Shown piece after piece: positions 1 through 6,919 of a DNA stretch of 64,000 bases. The first letter of the stretch is position 1. Each line of letters starts with the position of its first letter. The DNA lies in contig NZ_CP025422.1 of the NCBI RefSeq assembly GCF_002848265.1, forward strand, positions 558,001 to 622,000. Reading direction: 5' to 3'. Position numbers and translations under genes: made by a program. The DNA is from Zhihengliuella sp. ISTPL4 (GTDB lineage Bacteria > Actinomycetota > Actinomycetes > Actinomycetales > Microbacteriaceae). The notes under the pieces were generated by a model that saw only the letters and a program-made list of their open reading frames with translations, searched no databases and was not told the DNA's origin.

Positions 1-537
1 GTGGCGGAAGCATCGGAGGTTCGCGAGCAGCTGCTGTACAGTCAGGGCGCCGATCTCGAGAAGGGTGTTGCTCGCGTGCTACGCGATGCCGGAGTGATGG
101 TCTCGGAACTCGATAAGATCATCGGCACGCAATCCGCCGACCTGCTCTTGGTTTGGCAGGGCCGTCGTCGCTTGGTGGAAGTGAAGTCGGCCGCTGGAGC
201 CGCTGGGGAGAACTTTTATAGCCAACTGCGGAAGCACCTTGACGCATGGGCCGCAGCTGGGCGCGAGTCCGTAGAAGGCGGCGCCCTCGTCGTCAGCCAC
301 AGCCTGAAGGTGCCGCCCATGCGGCGAGATCGAAAGGTGTACACCCGACCGGAGTTCGTCCGGTCTCTAGAGCACCCCGTTGTTTCTGCGCTGGTCCTTT
401 TCGATGCATGGCGTGAAGGTGACTGGGACGGGGTCCGGGAGATGTTCTTCCCTGCGACCTCGACTTCGGTTGCGCAGAGCGAGACGGAGCGGAAGCGTCG
501 AGGGTGGCGGTGGCATCGTTCGGATTCCGGCGCCTGA
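1..537 (+). CDS. PD-(D/E)XK nuclease-like hypothetical protein, possibly 5'-truncated by the window edge
   Basis: The reading frame is open from base 1 (GTG) to a TGA at 535-537, giving 178 residues; whether it starts here or continues upstream cannot be seen. Residues 43-62 contain a GTQSAD strand with Asp47, then Glu60-Val61-Lys62 at the end of the next strand. This D...ExK spacing is the core of PD-(D/E)XK nuclease folds, and a glutamate in the preceding helix (around residue 20) would fit as well. The second half has no motif I recognise and ends in a basic tail (KRKRRGWRWHR). It sits at the head of an accessory cluster rich in nuclease-like genes, so a defence or DNA-processing role is an inference. 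It could instead be the nuclease domain of a longer restriction enzyme that begins outside the window. Confidence 0.5.
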   Translation: MAEASEVREQLLYSQGADLEKGVARVLRDAGVMVSELDKIIGTQSADLLLVWQGRRRLVEVKSAAGAAGENFYSQLRKHLDAWAAAGRESVEGGALVVSHSLKVPPMRRDRKVYTRPEFVRSLEHPVVSALVLFDAWREGDWDGVREMFFPATSTSVAQSETERKRRGWRWHRSDSGA

Positions 538-870
538 GCACACCTAGCGGAGATTAGGGCATACGAGCCTCGGCCGGACGTCCAAGTTGGCTATGCCTTA
601 GGCGCCATGGATCGTCGTACACGAAATCATATACGATCCGATCTTCATCCCGCAATGACTGTTTTCGCAGGCATCGCTTGCAAGCCCAGGTTGCGTCCAG
701 AGGCGCGTGATCCAGTCACGATTGGCTGTCGGTCCGCGAATCTAGCGTTCTCACGCTCCGGGACGCGGTGGTCGTGCCGTCAAGAAATACACGGAACATC
801 GGCACGGCACGGCTGACGTGAGCCGCGCGAGGGAAGGTGGGCTTCGTGGGGTGTCCGCTATCGTGACCGC
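538..870. other. 333-nt intergenic stretch with two imperfect inverted repeats, no convincing gene
   Basis: No reading frame here has family resemblance; a short frame at 607-816 looks like chance. Two inverted repeats are visible. TTAGGGCATA (554-563) faces TATGCCTTAG (592-601), pairable with G-U wobbles across a 28-nt loop. GGATCGT (609-615) faces ACGATCC (633-639) across 17 nt. Either could be a weak terminator for the gene before or an attachment or recombination scar, but no T-tract follows. Confidence 0.3.
859..864 (+). promoter_or_regulatory. Putative -10 box (TATCGT), leaderless start for the GIY-YIG gene
   Basis: TATCGT lies six bases before the ATG at 871, so transcription would begin at or next to the start codon. 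No Shine-Dalgarno sequence is present, which fits leaderless translation. The same geometry recurs at nine other genes in the window. Confidence 0.45.
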
Positions 871-1632
871 ATGGGCTTCGTCTATGTCCTCCTCAACTGC
901 GACTCCAGTCACCAGGTGAAGATCGGCATGACGCGTGGCGCCCCAGAAAAGCGGGCAAAGCAACTTCGTTCGACCGGCGTCGCTCGCCCGTTCGTTGTGC
1001 TCTGGGCTCAACGCGCCGAGGACCCCGAGGAGCTCGAGCGGGCAGCGCACGACGAGCTCGCCGCATTTCGCGTGGACCCGAAGAGGGAGTTCTTCCGGAT
1101 CACCCCCCAGCACGCAATCGAAACACTCATGCGCTTAGCTGCTGACGCTGGTATTCCGGTCATGCACTCCGCCACGGACCGCGACATCACTGAAGAGCTA
1201 CGCCGGCAGTGGGGTCAGCTCATCGATCCAGCGCTCGTTTATGTCCATCTCACCCATTCGCCAAGCGGGACCGTGCTGACCGAGCGCCGCGGTGTGGGGG
1301 CCAATCAGACGATTATCAAGAGGGACCTGGGCATCATCATCTCGGACGACGATACTCCGGTGTTCAGCAATGCTCTCACGGTGGACGAAGCGGTCACGCT
1401 GTTCAGTGAGCTGGGTCTCGCTACATTGATGGCGACCACCAGCCTGATTGCCGACGAGGTCATTCAGGTTGTCGGCGCCGCGCAGACAGCTGGCGCTGAC
1501 GTTGCGGAGATCGAGCAACTGATCACCGGCATGTTGGCATCCGGTCAGGAGCTCGCAGAGATGCTTGCCGCGATTGCATCGGCATACAGACAGGCCGAAG
1601 AACGTGAGCACCGCGATAGCCTCGACGGATGA
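871..1632 (+). CDS. GIY-YIG nuclease-like protein (MUG113/T5orf172 type) with unknown C-terminal region
   Basis: 253 residues. The N-terminus (FVYVLLN at 3-9, VKIGMT at 17-22, then an arginine-rich helix RAKQL near 28-33) matches the degenerate GIY...YIG signature of the MUG113/T5orf172 group, in which Tyr and Gly positions are replaced by VYVL and KIG. Conserved-looking acidic and aromatic positions (HDEL, REFFRI) follow around residues 55-75, ending the domain near residue 95. The remaining ~155 residues form an alpha-helical region with no family I recognise, including an Ala/Glu-rich C-terminal helix. This group is common in phages and defence islands; its substrate is unknown. The stop overlaps the next start by ATGA, so the two genes are probably co-translated. 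Confidence 0.65.
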   Translation: MGFVYVLLNCDSSHQVKIGMTRGAPEKRAKQLRSTGVARPFVVLWAQRAEDPEELERAAHDELAAFRVDPKREFFRITPQHAIETLMRLAADAGIPVMHSATDRDITEELRRQWGQLIDPALVYVHLTHSPSGTVLTERRGVGANQTIIKRDLGIIISDDDTPVFSNALTVDEAVTLFSELGLATLMATTSLIADEVIQVVGAAQTAGADVAEIEQLITGMLASGQELAEMLAAIASAYRQAEEREHRDSLDG

Positions 1633-2165
1633 TTGACCCCGGACTCGCCGCAGTTATCGCGGCATGCGTCTCGCTGCTGCTAGGTCTTGCGAGCATCTGG
1701 CGTTCTGCGTTCGACTCCCGAAGGGCAGACCGCCGGGAGCGCCAGCAGCGCCGTGCTGAGGCATACGTCAAGGTGCTACGCATAGTTGAGACGCGTGGGC
1801 TCGCAGTCCAAGACGAGATGTACAACTACACCGAAACCGGTGACACCGCATACGATGTCTACGCTCCGACGCTTCCGAAGCGAGACATCAGCATGCCGGA
1901 TCGAAACGACAGAGCTGAAGCCCGAGCCCTCCTCGCGGCGTTCGGAACGGTCGCAACACGCCAGGCGTTCGAGAAGTGGCTTGCGGTAGTCGTCGAATGG
2001 GAGGACAAACTCGCCGGATGGCACTACGACAACGACGTGAATGGGCCGCCGGAGCTTCAGCCCGACGACGCCGAACCGTATCGAGCGAACGAGCTCGCCG
2101 CGAGATCCGCGCTGGGGGAAGCAGTGAGCAGCGAAGTCGTGTTCCCTGGGCGCCGTGGCTCGTGA
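1629..2165 (+). CDS. Small membrane-anchored hypothetical protein coupled to the GIY-YIG gene
   Basis: 178 residues, starting at the ATG inside the ATGA overlap with the upstream gene. Residues 3-20 (IDPGLAAVIAACVSLLLGL) form one hydrophobic transmembrane helix at the extreme N-terminus, followed by a strongly basic, coiled-coil-like segment (SRRADRRERQQRRAEAYVKVL) and a cytoplasmic helical domain. No catalytic motif is visible and I do not recognise the family. N-terminally anchored single-pass proteins with a helical body are frequent partners in defence modules, where they act as membrane effectors, but nothing here proves that. No gene follows on this strand for about 4 kb, so the GIY-YIG protein and this one appear to make a two-gene operon. 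Confidence 0.6.
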   Translation: MIDPGLAAVIAACVSLLLGLASIWRSAFDSRRADRRERQQRRAEAYVKVLRIVETRGLAVQDEMYNYTETGDTAYDVYAPTLPKRDISMPDRNDRAEARALLAAFGTVATRQAFEKWLAVVVEWEDKLAGWHYDNDVNGPPELQPDDAEPYRANELAARSALGEAVSSEVVFPGRRGS

Positions 2166-2299
2166 CTCGCAAGTCAGATCAACGCGAAGTGTGATCCAGC
2201 ATGGGGGCGAGAATCGTCGTCACCTCACATGCCGCGATCTTCGATGACCCCGTCCATCCATGCGCCCAATCGAGCCGCCAGCCAACATCTGGGCCGCCG

Positions 2300-4309
2300 T
2301 TAGCTGCTCGCGGTCTCCGTCAGTGTGTAGTGGACTTTGAACGCGGCTTCAAGCTTCGGGCGCAGGTCGGACAAGAATCGCTTGCCTGTCGCGTTGAGCC
2401 GCAGGTCGCTCCCGAGGCTCGCGAGGCGGGAGGCAACAACCTTGTGGCTGACACCGTTCGGTAGCCCGAGGTGCCGCTTGGCATAGTTGTCGACAGCCTT
2501 CGCTACGGTCACGTCTGTCGCCAGGTCCTGCGCGGAGAGAGACTTGCCCTGCTCGGCCAGCAGTCCGTTCACAGCCTGAAGATAGGTGGCACGGTCGATG
2601 AGATCCTCGATGGCCTTGTCTTTCGGCAACTGAAAGATATGGCTGACGGGGACGCCCTCGCGCTCGAGCTGCTTCTTCTTGGTGCGACCCGCGGCATCTC
2701 CGTCGACCAAGAACGCCGTGATGAGGGCGACTGAGCTGATTGCTCGCGGAGCCGACAAGTTCGACAAGCCGAACGCAACCTGAAAGTCGAGCTGCGACCC
2801 GTCGGTGGCGTTTCGAAGAAGCGTCGGGAGCAGAATCATCTCGCTGACGCCTTCGGCGAGGACTGCGCGCCGGAAAGCCGAGAACGCGGCCGCTTCGGCG
2901 CCCATCGCGAACAGCAGGTGGGAGAACCCCGGATGCTCGTTCGTCCAGAAGTTGTTGTCCAGCCTGCTCGTTCCGGGGTCACTAGGGTCCCGCGAGACCA
3001 CACGAATGCCGGTCCCCAGATCTAGGGGGAGGCAGCCAGGGGAGTGGGTCGTGTAAAGAACCTTATGAACCTTCAGCTCGCGCGTAAGGACTCGCACCAG
3101 ATCCGCCTGGGCGTCGTAGTGAAGGTTCCGTTCCGCCTCGTCGACGAGAAGAACCGGCGGGATGTCCAGGTCCGCTGCTACGAGGAAGCAGACGAGCCCG
3201 AGGAAGGTGCGGAGTCCGTCGCTGCGCTCGGCGATGGGTGTGACGGTGTAATCCGGGCTGTCGAGCTCGAGGATGTTCACCTCCAGCAGCCCGTCCTGAT
3301 TGAGGGTGAGGTCGATGGTGAGATCAGACTGGGTCCACATGGGCTGCAGTCTCTCGCGCAAAGTCTCATTCATACGCCGCTCGAGCGTTCGCATGCTCGC
3401 CCCATCGCCTCCACTGGTAGCGGCCCACACGTCTCCGACGCTCGTTCCGGCCACGCTGAGGAGGTTTAGCAGAGGGGATGGGGGGTTGTCGCGCAGAGTC
3501 GGGTCGCTCAGGTGATACGACTCAGATAGTTCTCGGTCGTCGTCTCCGAAGAGGAGAAACCGCGGAACGCGCTGTCGGAGGGCGGCACGGATAGCTTCTG
3601 TGGGTTCCGCTCGCTCACCCGCCACGGCGGCGGTCTGGAGGGCGCCGGCCGCAATGAGACTCGCGGTCTTCAGCGCCTTCAGATTCCTCGGCTTGGGATC
3701 CTCCTGGTCAATCGCGCTCACGAGAGTTCTTAGGCCGTCTGCTGCGATGCGCAACGGTGCGATTCGCTGAGGTGTCCAGGGCGTGTCTGCTGGATCGAGC
3801 GAGTGCTCGGCCGCTTCGATTGCATCGTTCGGGACATCGATCTCAAGCTCCTCGAGGATCTCGAGGGCGGCATCGATCCGTGAGGCGGCCGTCGCGAGAT
3901 GCTTCGACGCGGCCTCAAACGGGCGTGGATTCCGCCGAAGAGTCGACTCAAGGCCGGTCACGTGCTGCCCGTCCTTCCGCCGATTGAGTCGGAACTGGGT
4001 GACTGATTTGAGCGACAATGGCTGGTCAGGGTCCAGATCCAGCTGTCTCAGAGCCTCAATATCGTCGGCCTCAAGGCGATAGTGAGCGCGAACGACCATC
4101 GCGTCGTCCGCCGGTCGCTTGCGTCGGTTCTGGTCCCTCAGCGGCAACGCGGGATCATCGAAGTCGCCCGTAAGCCAGTCGAGTCCCCGCAGCACGCTGG
4201 ACTTACCCGCTTCATTCGGGCCGATGAACGCGATGGTCTGACCGTCGACGTTGCAGGACGTGTGGTCGAGCCGCTTGAACCCGTTGAACTCAATCTTCGA
4301 CAGCTGCAT
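2300..4309 (-). CDS. OLD-family ATP-dependent endonuclease (SMC-like ATPase plus TOPRIM)
   Basis: 669 residues, ATG start with GGGGA about seven bases upstream. Residues 1-40 carry the typical opening strand (KIEFNGFKRL) and a Walker A loop, GPNEAGKS at 30-37. A long helical insertion separates it from Walker B, VLLVDEAERN near residue 385, followed by a switch histidine in TTHSPG, all characteristic of AbiEii/OLD ABC-type ATPases. The C-terminal third has TOPRIM features: an acidic first motif in LAEGVSEMILLP (about 485) and FLVDGDAAG (about 535). OLD proteins are nucleases that abort phage infection. Class 2 OLDs (GajA) pair with a UvrD-like helicase; no helicase gene lies on either side here, so this is either a class 1-like solitary OLD or an orphan. 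About 260 nt of apparently non-coding sequence precede it. Confidence 0.8.
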   Translation of the reverse strand: MQLSKIEFNGFKRLDHTSCNVDGQTIAFIGPNEAGKSSVLRGLDWLTGDFDDPALPLRDQNRRKRPADDAMVVRAHYRLEADDIEALRQLDLDPDQPLSLKSVTQFRLNRRKDGQHVTGLESTLRRNPRPFEAASKHLATAASRIDAALEILEELEIDVPNDAIEAAEHSLDPADTPWTPQRIAPLRIAADGLRTLVSAIDQEDPKPRNLKALKTASLIAAGALQTAAVAGERAEPTEAIRAALRQRVPRFLLFGDDDRELSESYHLSDPTLRDNPPSPLLNLLSVAGTSVGDVWAATSGGDGASMRTLERRMNETLRERLQPMWTQSDLTIDLTLNQDGLLEVNILELDSPDYTVTPIAERSDGLRTFLGLVCFLVAADLDIPPVLLVDEAERNLHYDAQADLVRVLTRELKVHKVLYTTHSPGCLPLDLGTGIRVVSRDPSDPGTSRLDNNFWTNEHPGFSHLLFAMGAEAAAFSAFRRAVLAEGVSEMILLPTLLRNATDGSQLDFQVAFGLSNLSAPRAISSVALITAFLVDGDAAGRTKKKQLEREGVPVSHIFQLPKDKAIEDLIDRATYLQAVNGLLAEQGKSLSAQDLATDVTVAKAVDNYAKRHLGLPNGVSHKVVASRLASLGSDLRLNATGKRFLSDLRPKLEAAFKVHYTLTETASS

Positions 4310-4568
4310 AAGACGTCCCCCACCCCGTTGATTAGTTCATATTGGCACAGCGTCGCGGCCACGCGGCTGGTTCGTGAGTCACGTGCCGATGTGAAGGGCG
4401 GTGCTCTGTGTCTTGTTGGGCAGATTGGGCCGCCAGCTAGATGTTCGCTCGCGGCCCGTGGCAAGAGTTGCGCTCAATACGCTTGCGCAACGACCGTATG
4501 GGGATTTCATTCCGCATACGACGCGCCATTGCACACGGTGAATTGATTCTTCTGGAGTCGATATCGCC

Positions 4569-4949
4569 TCAGTTGCTCCACGCCCAGGCGACGTGGCGCG
4601 CAACCCGGAGCGCCTCATTGACGCGCCCTTCGTAGAGCAGCGTGATGTTGCGAGGCGGGTGCTCTTCGGGCAGCTCGACGTTCAACCACTGCGCCCACGT
4701 CCATCTGCTCGCGGTTCCGGTCTCCAGCACGCGGAGAACTTCCTGTAGCCCCTCGACGATGTTCGCATCCTGGATCTGGAGCGCGGGGAACAGGTAGACG
4801 TCGTCGGACGTGTGCAGCATGAGGAGGCGTAGGTCGTTCCCGGCTTCCATGACCTCGGTCTCCGTGCACTCGAGGGTGCGGGCCATGCTCGCCGTCGTGT
4901 AACAGGGACCGACGATCTGGGCCCAGGGGTTCGGTTCGTCGTCGGTCAT
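4569..4949 (-). CDS. Xre/MbcA/ParS-like antitoxin-type protein (toxin-binding domain)
   Basis: 126 residues, ATG inside an ATGA overlap with the preceding phosphoesterase gene. The sequence follows a layout I know from actinobacterial HTH proteins with a C-terminal Xre/MbcA/ParS toxin-binding domain. A short N-terminal helix-turn-helix-like part (MARTLECTETEV) comes first, then LMLHTSDDVYLFPALQ corresponding to the usual 'W-hydrophobic-P-A-x-Q' strand. GLQEVLRVLETG comes next, then WTWAQWLN with a later LLYEGRVNEAL, equivalent to the 'aaWL ... P ... LL..G....v' end. Such proteins normally neutralise a RES-domain toxin encoded next door. No RES gene is present; the coupled neighbours are a metallophosphoesterase and a small unknown protein. 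The match is by pattern only, so the family call needs a profile search. Confidence 0.5.
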   Translation of the reverse strand: MTDDEPNPWAQIVGPCYTTASMARTLECTETEVMEAGNDLRLLMLHTSDDVYLFPALQIQDANIVEGLQEVLRVLETGTASRWTWAQWLNVELPEEHPPRNITLLYEGRVNEALRVARHVAWAWSN

Positions 4950-5944
4950 GGCTTCTCCTCAGGATTACGAGTGTGGCGCCGGCGGACATCTTCGAGGATC
5001 TCGTCGAGGGTGCGGCGTCCGTCGACGTAGTCCTGTGCGTCCCGCAGGGCCTCGGGGGAGTGCCTGAGTCCGTCCAACGTTGCGTCGTGCAGCGACTCGG
5101 CAACATTGCGGATCCGCCAGTCGCGGTCGATGTCGGCTCGCTCAGTCATGCCGCGGATGATGGCAAGACTCGGCGTTGCCATCTTGAGGGTGGCCATGTC
5201 GAGGATCCCCAGGTTCCCCTCTTGCCCATCCCGTCCGAGGCTCGCGATCCGACGACCGTCATCGGTCCTCCCGCCGCCCGGCACATGCATGTGTCCATGA
5301 GCGAGCAGCTCAGGTCGCACCGCATTCCAAACTTCGGCGACCCGCGCTCGAGACGCCGCGGACGCTTCGAGCGCGGCTGCGGGGAAACGATGTGGGTTCG
5401 TTCGCAGGATCTCGCGAACTGGCCGAACGGGCGTGCCCGCAGGGCCCTCGTGGGTCAGCATGAGGTCCGCGGGGCCACCCGCGATGGCCGCAGCGACGTG
5501 GTCGTCGGTGATGGCTTCGTCCGGCCACCATGTCAGTCCTTCGATGCGGGACTGACGGTCGACTGATGCCGCGCCGCCCAGGGACAGGACTCGACGACCG
5601 CCGATGGTCAAGCGAGCCGGTCGGGGGAGGAACCAGGTGAGCTTCGAGACGCGCACGGCCTGACCGGGATGTTCGTCGAGGAGCGGGCCGATCTGGTCCC
5701 AGGGCTCGTGATTCCCGAGGGTCACGAGAATGCGGTCGATGTCGGTCTCCGCGAAGACCTCGTCTATCTCCGCCTCCGGCATCCACCAGTCGCCCAGATG
5801 GAGCAGCGTCGTCACGTCGGACGCGAGGTAGGGGAGTACCCGAGCAATCGTGCGAGCCCAGCCGATGTTGCCGTGCCAGTCGCCGCACACCGCCACGCGT
5901 TGGTCGGGCAACGTGATTGACGTCTTGTGTTCGAGAGCTTTCAT
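4946..5944 (-). CDS. Calcineurin-like metallophosphoesterase
   Basis: 332 residues from the ATG at 5944, chosen because GAGGA lies eight bases upstream, the start overlaps the previous stop by ATGA, and the protein then begins just before the first motif. The metal-binding signature is complete: Asp22 and His24 in GDWHGN, Asp52 in LHLGDW, Asn78-His79 in LGNHEPWD, a histidine in LTHEGPAG (about 163) and HGHMH (about 218). It has no signal peptide, so it acts in the cytoplasm on an unknown phosphoester (nucleotide, nucleic acid or protein). It is the middle gene of a three-gene unit in which every junction is a 4-base overlap, implying stoichiometric expression. In that setting it could be an effector or toxin, or a regulatory phosphatase; the sequence alone does not decide. 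Confidence 0.8.
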   Translation of the reverse strand: MKALEHKTSITLPDQRVAVCGDWHGNIGWARTIARVLPYLASDVTTLLHLGDWWMPEAEIDEVFAETDIDRILVTLGNHEPWDQIGPLLDEHPGQAVRVSKLTWFLPRPARLTIGGRRVLSLGGAASVDRQSRIEGLTWWPDEAITDDHVAAAIAGGPADLMLTHEGPAGTPVRPVREILRTNPHRFPAAALEASAASRARVAEVWNAVRPELLAHGHMHVPGGGRTDDGRRIASLGRDGQEGNLGILDMATLKMATPSLAIIRGMTERADIDRDWRIRNVAESLHDATLDGLRHSPEALRDAQDYVDGRRTLDEILEDVRRRHTRNPEEKP

Positions 5945-6342
5945 CGTGTCCTCGCTGCCTGGCGCGCTCGAGATCGTTCGCGGAACGTTGGACCCACGCG
6001 AAGACTGCGCTCGACGCCCGGATCCCAACTGATCCAGCCGCCCCTCTTCCACTGAATCGCGACGTGGAGGCGGAACGCATGATGGATGGACGACCTGACG
6101 GGATAGGCGAGGCCTACGGGCCATTCGGGGTGGAGGGGGTCATCTGAAAAGATCTCCGCGAAGAGCTCAGAGAACGTCGGTCCTCGGCCGGTGCGTCGGC
6201 GCACACGCGCGATGAAGATGGCTGCGGTCAAGCCCATCTCGTCAGCTCGCTCCTCATCGGTGAGGGCGCTGAACGCCTCGATCCAGGAATCGGGAGCCTC
6301 GACCTCTGTGGCACTCCACCAGATCGGTCGCGAATCAGTCAC
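5941..6342 (-). CDS. Small hypothetical protein leading the phosphoesterase operon
   Basis: 133 residues, not assignable to a named family by me. A central segment (TAAIFIARVRRRTGRGPTFSEL) looks like a helix followed by a basic turn and second helix, reminiscent of a winged-helix or HTH DNA-binding unit. After it come a Trp- and Arg-rich part (FRLHVAIQWKRGGWISW) and a basic tail (FRERSRARQAARTR). That composition would suit a nucleic-acid-binding protein. It starts the unit and overlaps the phosphoesterase gene by ATGA. The 197 nt upstream (6343-6539) separate it from a divergently transcribed XRE regulator and must contain its promoter. Confidence 0.55.
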   Translation of the reverse strand: MTDSRPIWWSATEVEAPDSWIEAFSALTDEERADEMGLTAAIFIARVRRRTGRGPTFSELFAEIFSDDPLHPEWPVGLAYPVRSSIHHAFRLHVAIQWKRGGWISWDPGVERSLRVGPTFRERSRARQAARTR

Positions 6343-6539
6343 TACAGGTACTCAACAATCAGGGTCGGCCTGAGCGGTAGCTGCACATCGAGGCGACCCG
6401 GAGCCGACGCACAGCGGCACACGTGCAGGTCGAGACGCGCGGACGCGTCGTGCGATGGAGTGAATGTTTCGTATGGCTGAGTCGATTATGCCACATAGAA
6501 AAGGCCATAGGTCAGTGCCTTCCTCGAAAGAGTTGAGGA

Positions 6540-6824
6540 GTGGGCAGGTCAGGTTCGGGAGCGAGTGACGGGTGGAGCGAGTTCGCCACCGAGCTTGGCC
6601 TACAGATCTACCGCCTTCGTGTGGCCAAGGGGCTATCACAGGAGGCAGTTGCCTATCGAGCGGGCCTCACGCGCTTCACGTACCAGCGCTACGAACGGGG
6701 CGAAGCGCAGAGCGGCGCACCGTCAAACCCGAGTCTGCGAACGCTGCTCGCGCTGTCGCAAGTTCTCGAAGTGCCTATTCAGGAGCTCTTGCCTCAGGAG
6801 ATGCCGGACGTCACAACCCGATAG
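6540..6824 (+). CDS. XRE-family helix-turn-helix regulator
   Basis: 94 residues from GTG. Residues 14-80 form a single HTH_3 domain: LGLQIYRLRVAKGLSQEAVAYRAGLTRFTYQRYERGE is the canonical 'R..kglSqe.lA..agls....y.erG' pattern, followed by a short insertion (AQSGAPSNP) and the final helices PSLRTLLALSQVLEVPIQELL. No additional domain follows, so it resembles small repressors or Cro/C-type regulators. It is divergent from the phosphoesterase operon with 197 nt between them and could control that operon. It is convergent with the DUF4365-TPR gene. GAGGAG overlaps the GTG start region, so an alternative start a few codons later is possible. Confidence 0.75.
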   Translation: MGRSGSGASDGWSEFATELGLQIYRLRVAKGLSQEAVAYRAGLTRFTYQRYERGEAQSGAPSNPSLRTLLALSQVLEVPIQELLPQEMPDVTTR

Positions 6825-6919
6825 TTAGTTTGACCAGCCCGCTCCTTCGTCGGGCGGCTATAGCCTTCCAAGCTTCCAGTTCTTGCTGCATGCGCACCGA
6901 CGGGCTCCGCCCCAACGCG

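Noticed and set aside
607..816. 69-codon plus-strand frame
   Set aside because: No family likeness, no ribosome site and it contains an inverted repeat.
2300..4309. Gabija system
   Set aside because: Only the GajA/OLD-like gene is present; no UvrD-type GajB on either side.
4310..4568. Retron or ncRNA partner of the OLD gene
   Set aside because: No reverse transcriptase gene and no convincing long stem structure could be read.
4569..6342. Classical RES/Xre toxin-antitoxin pair
   Set aside because: No RES-domain protein is encoded; the neighbour is a metallophosphoesterase.
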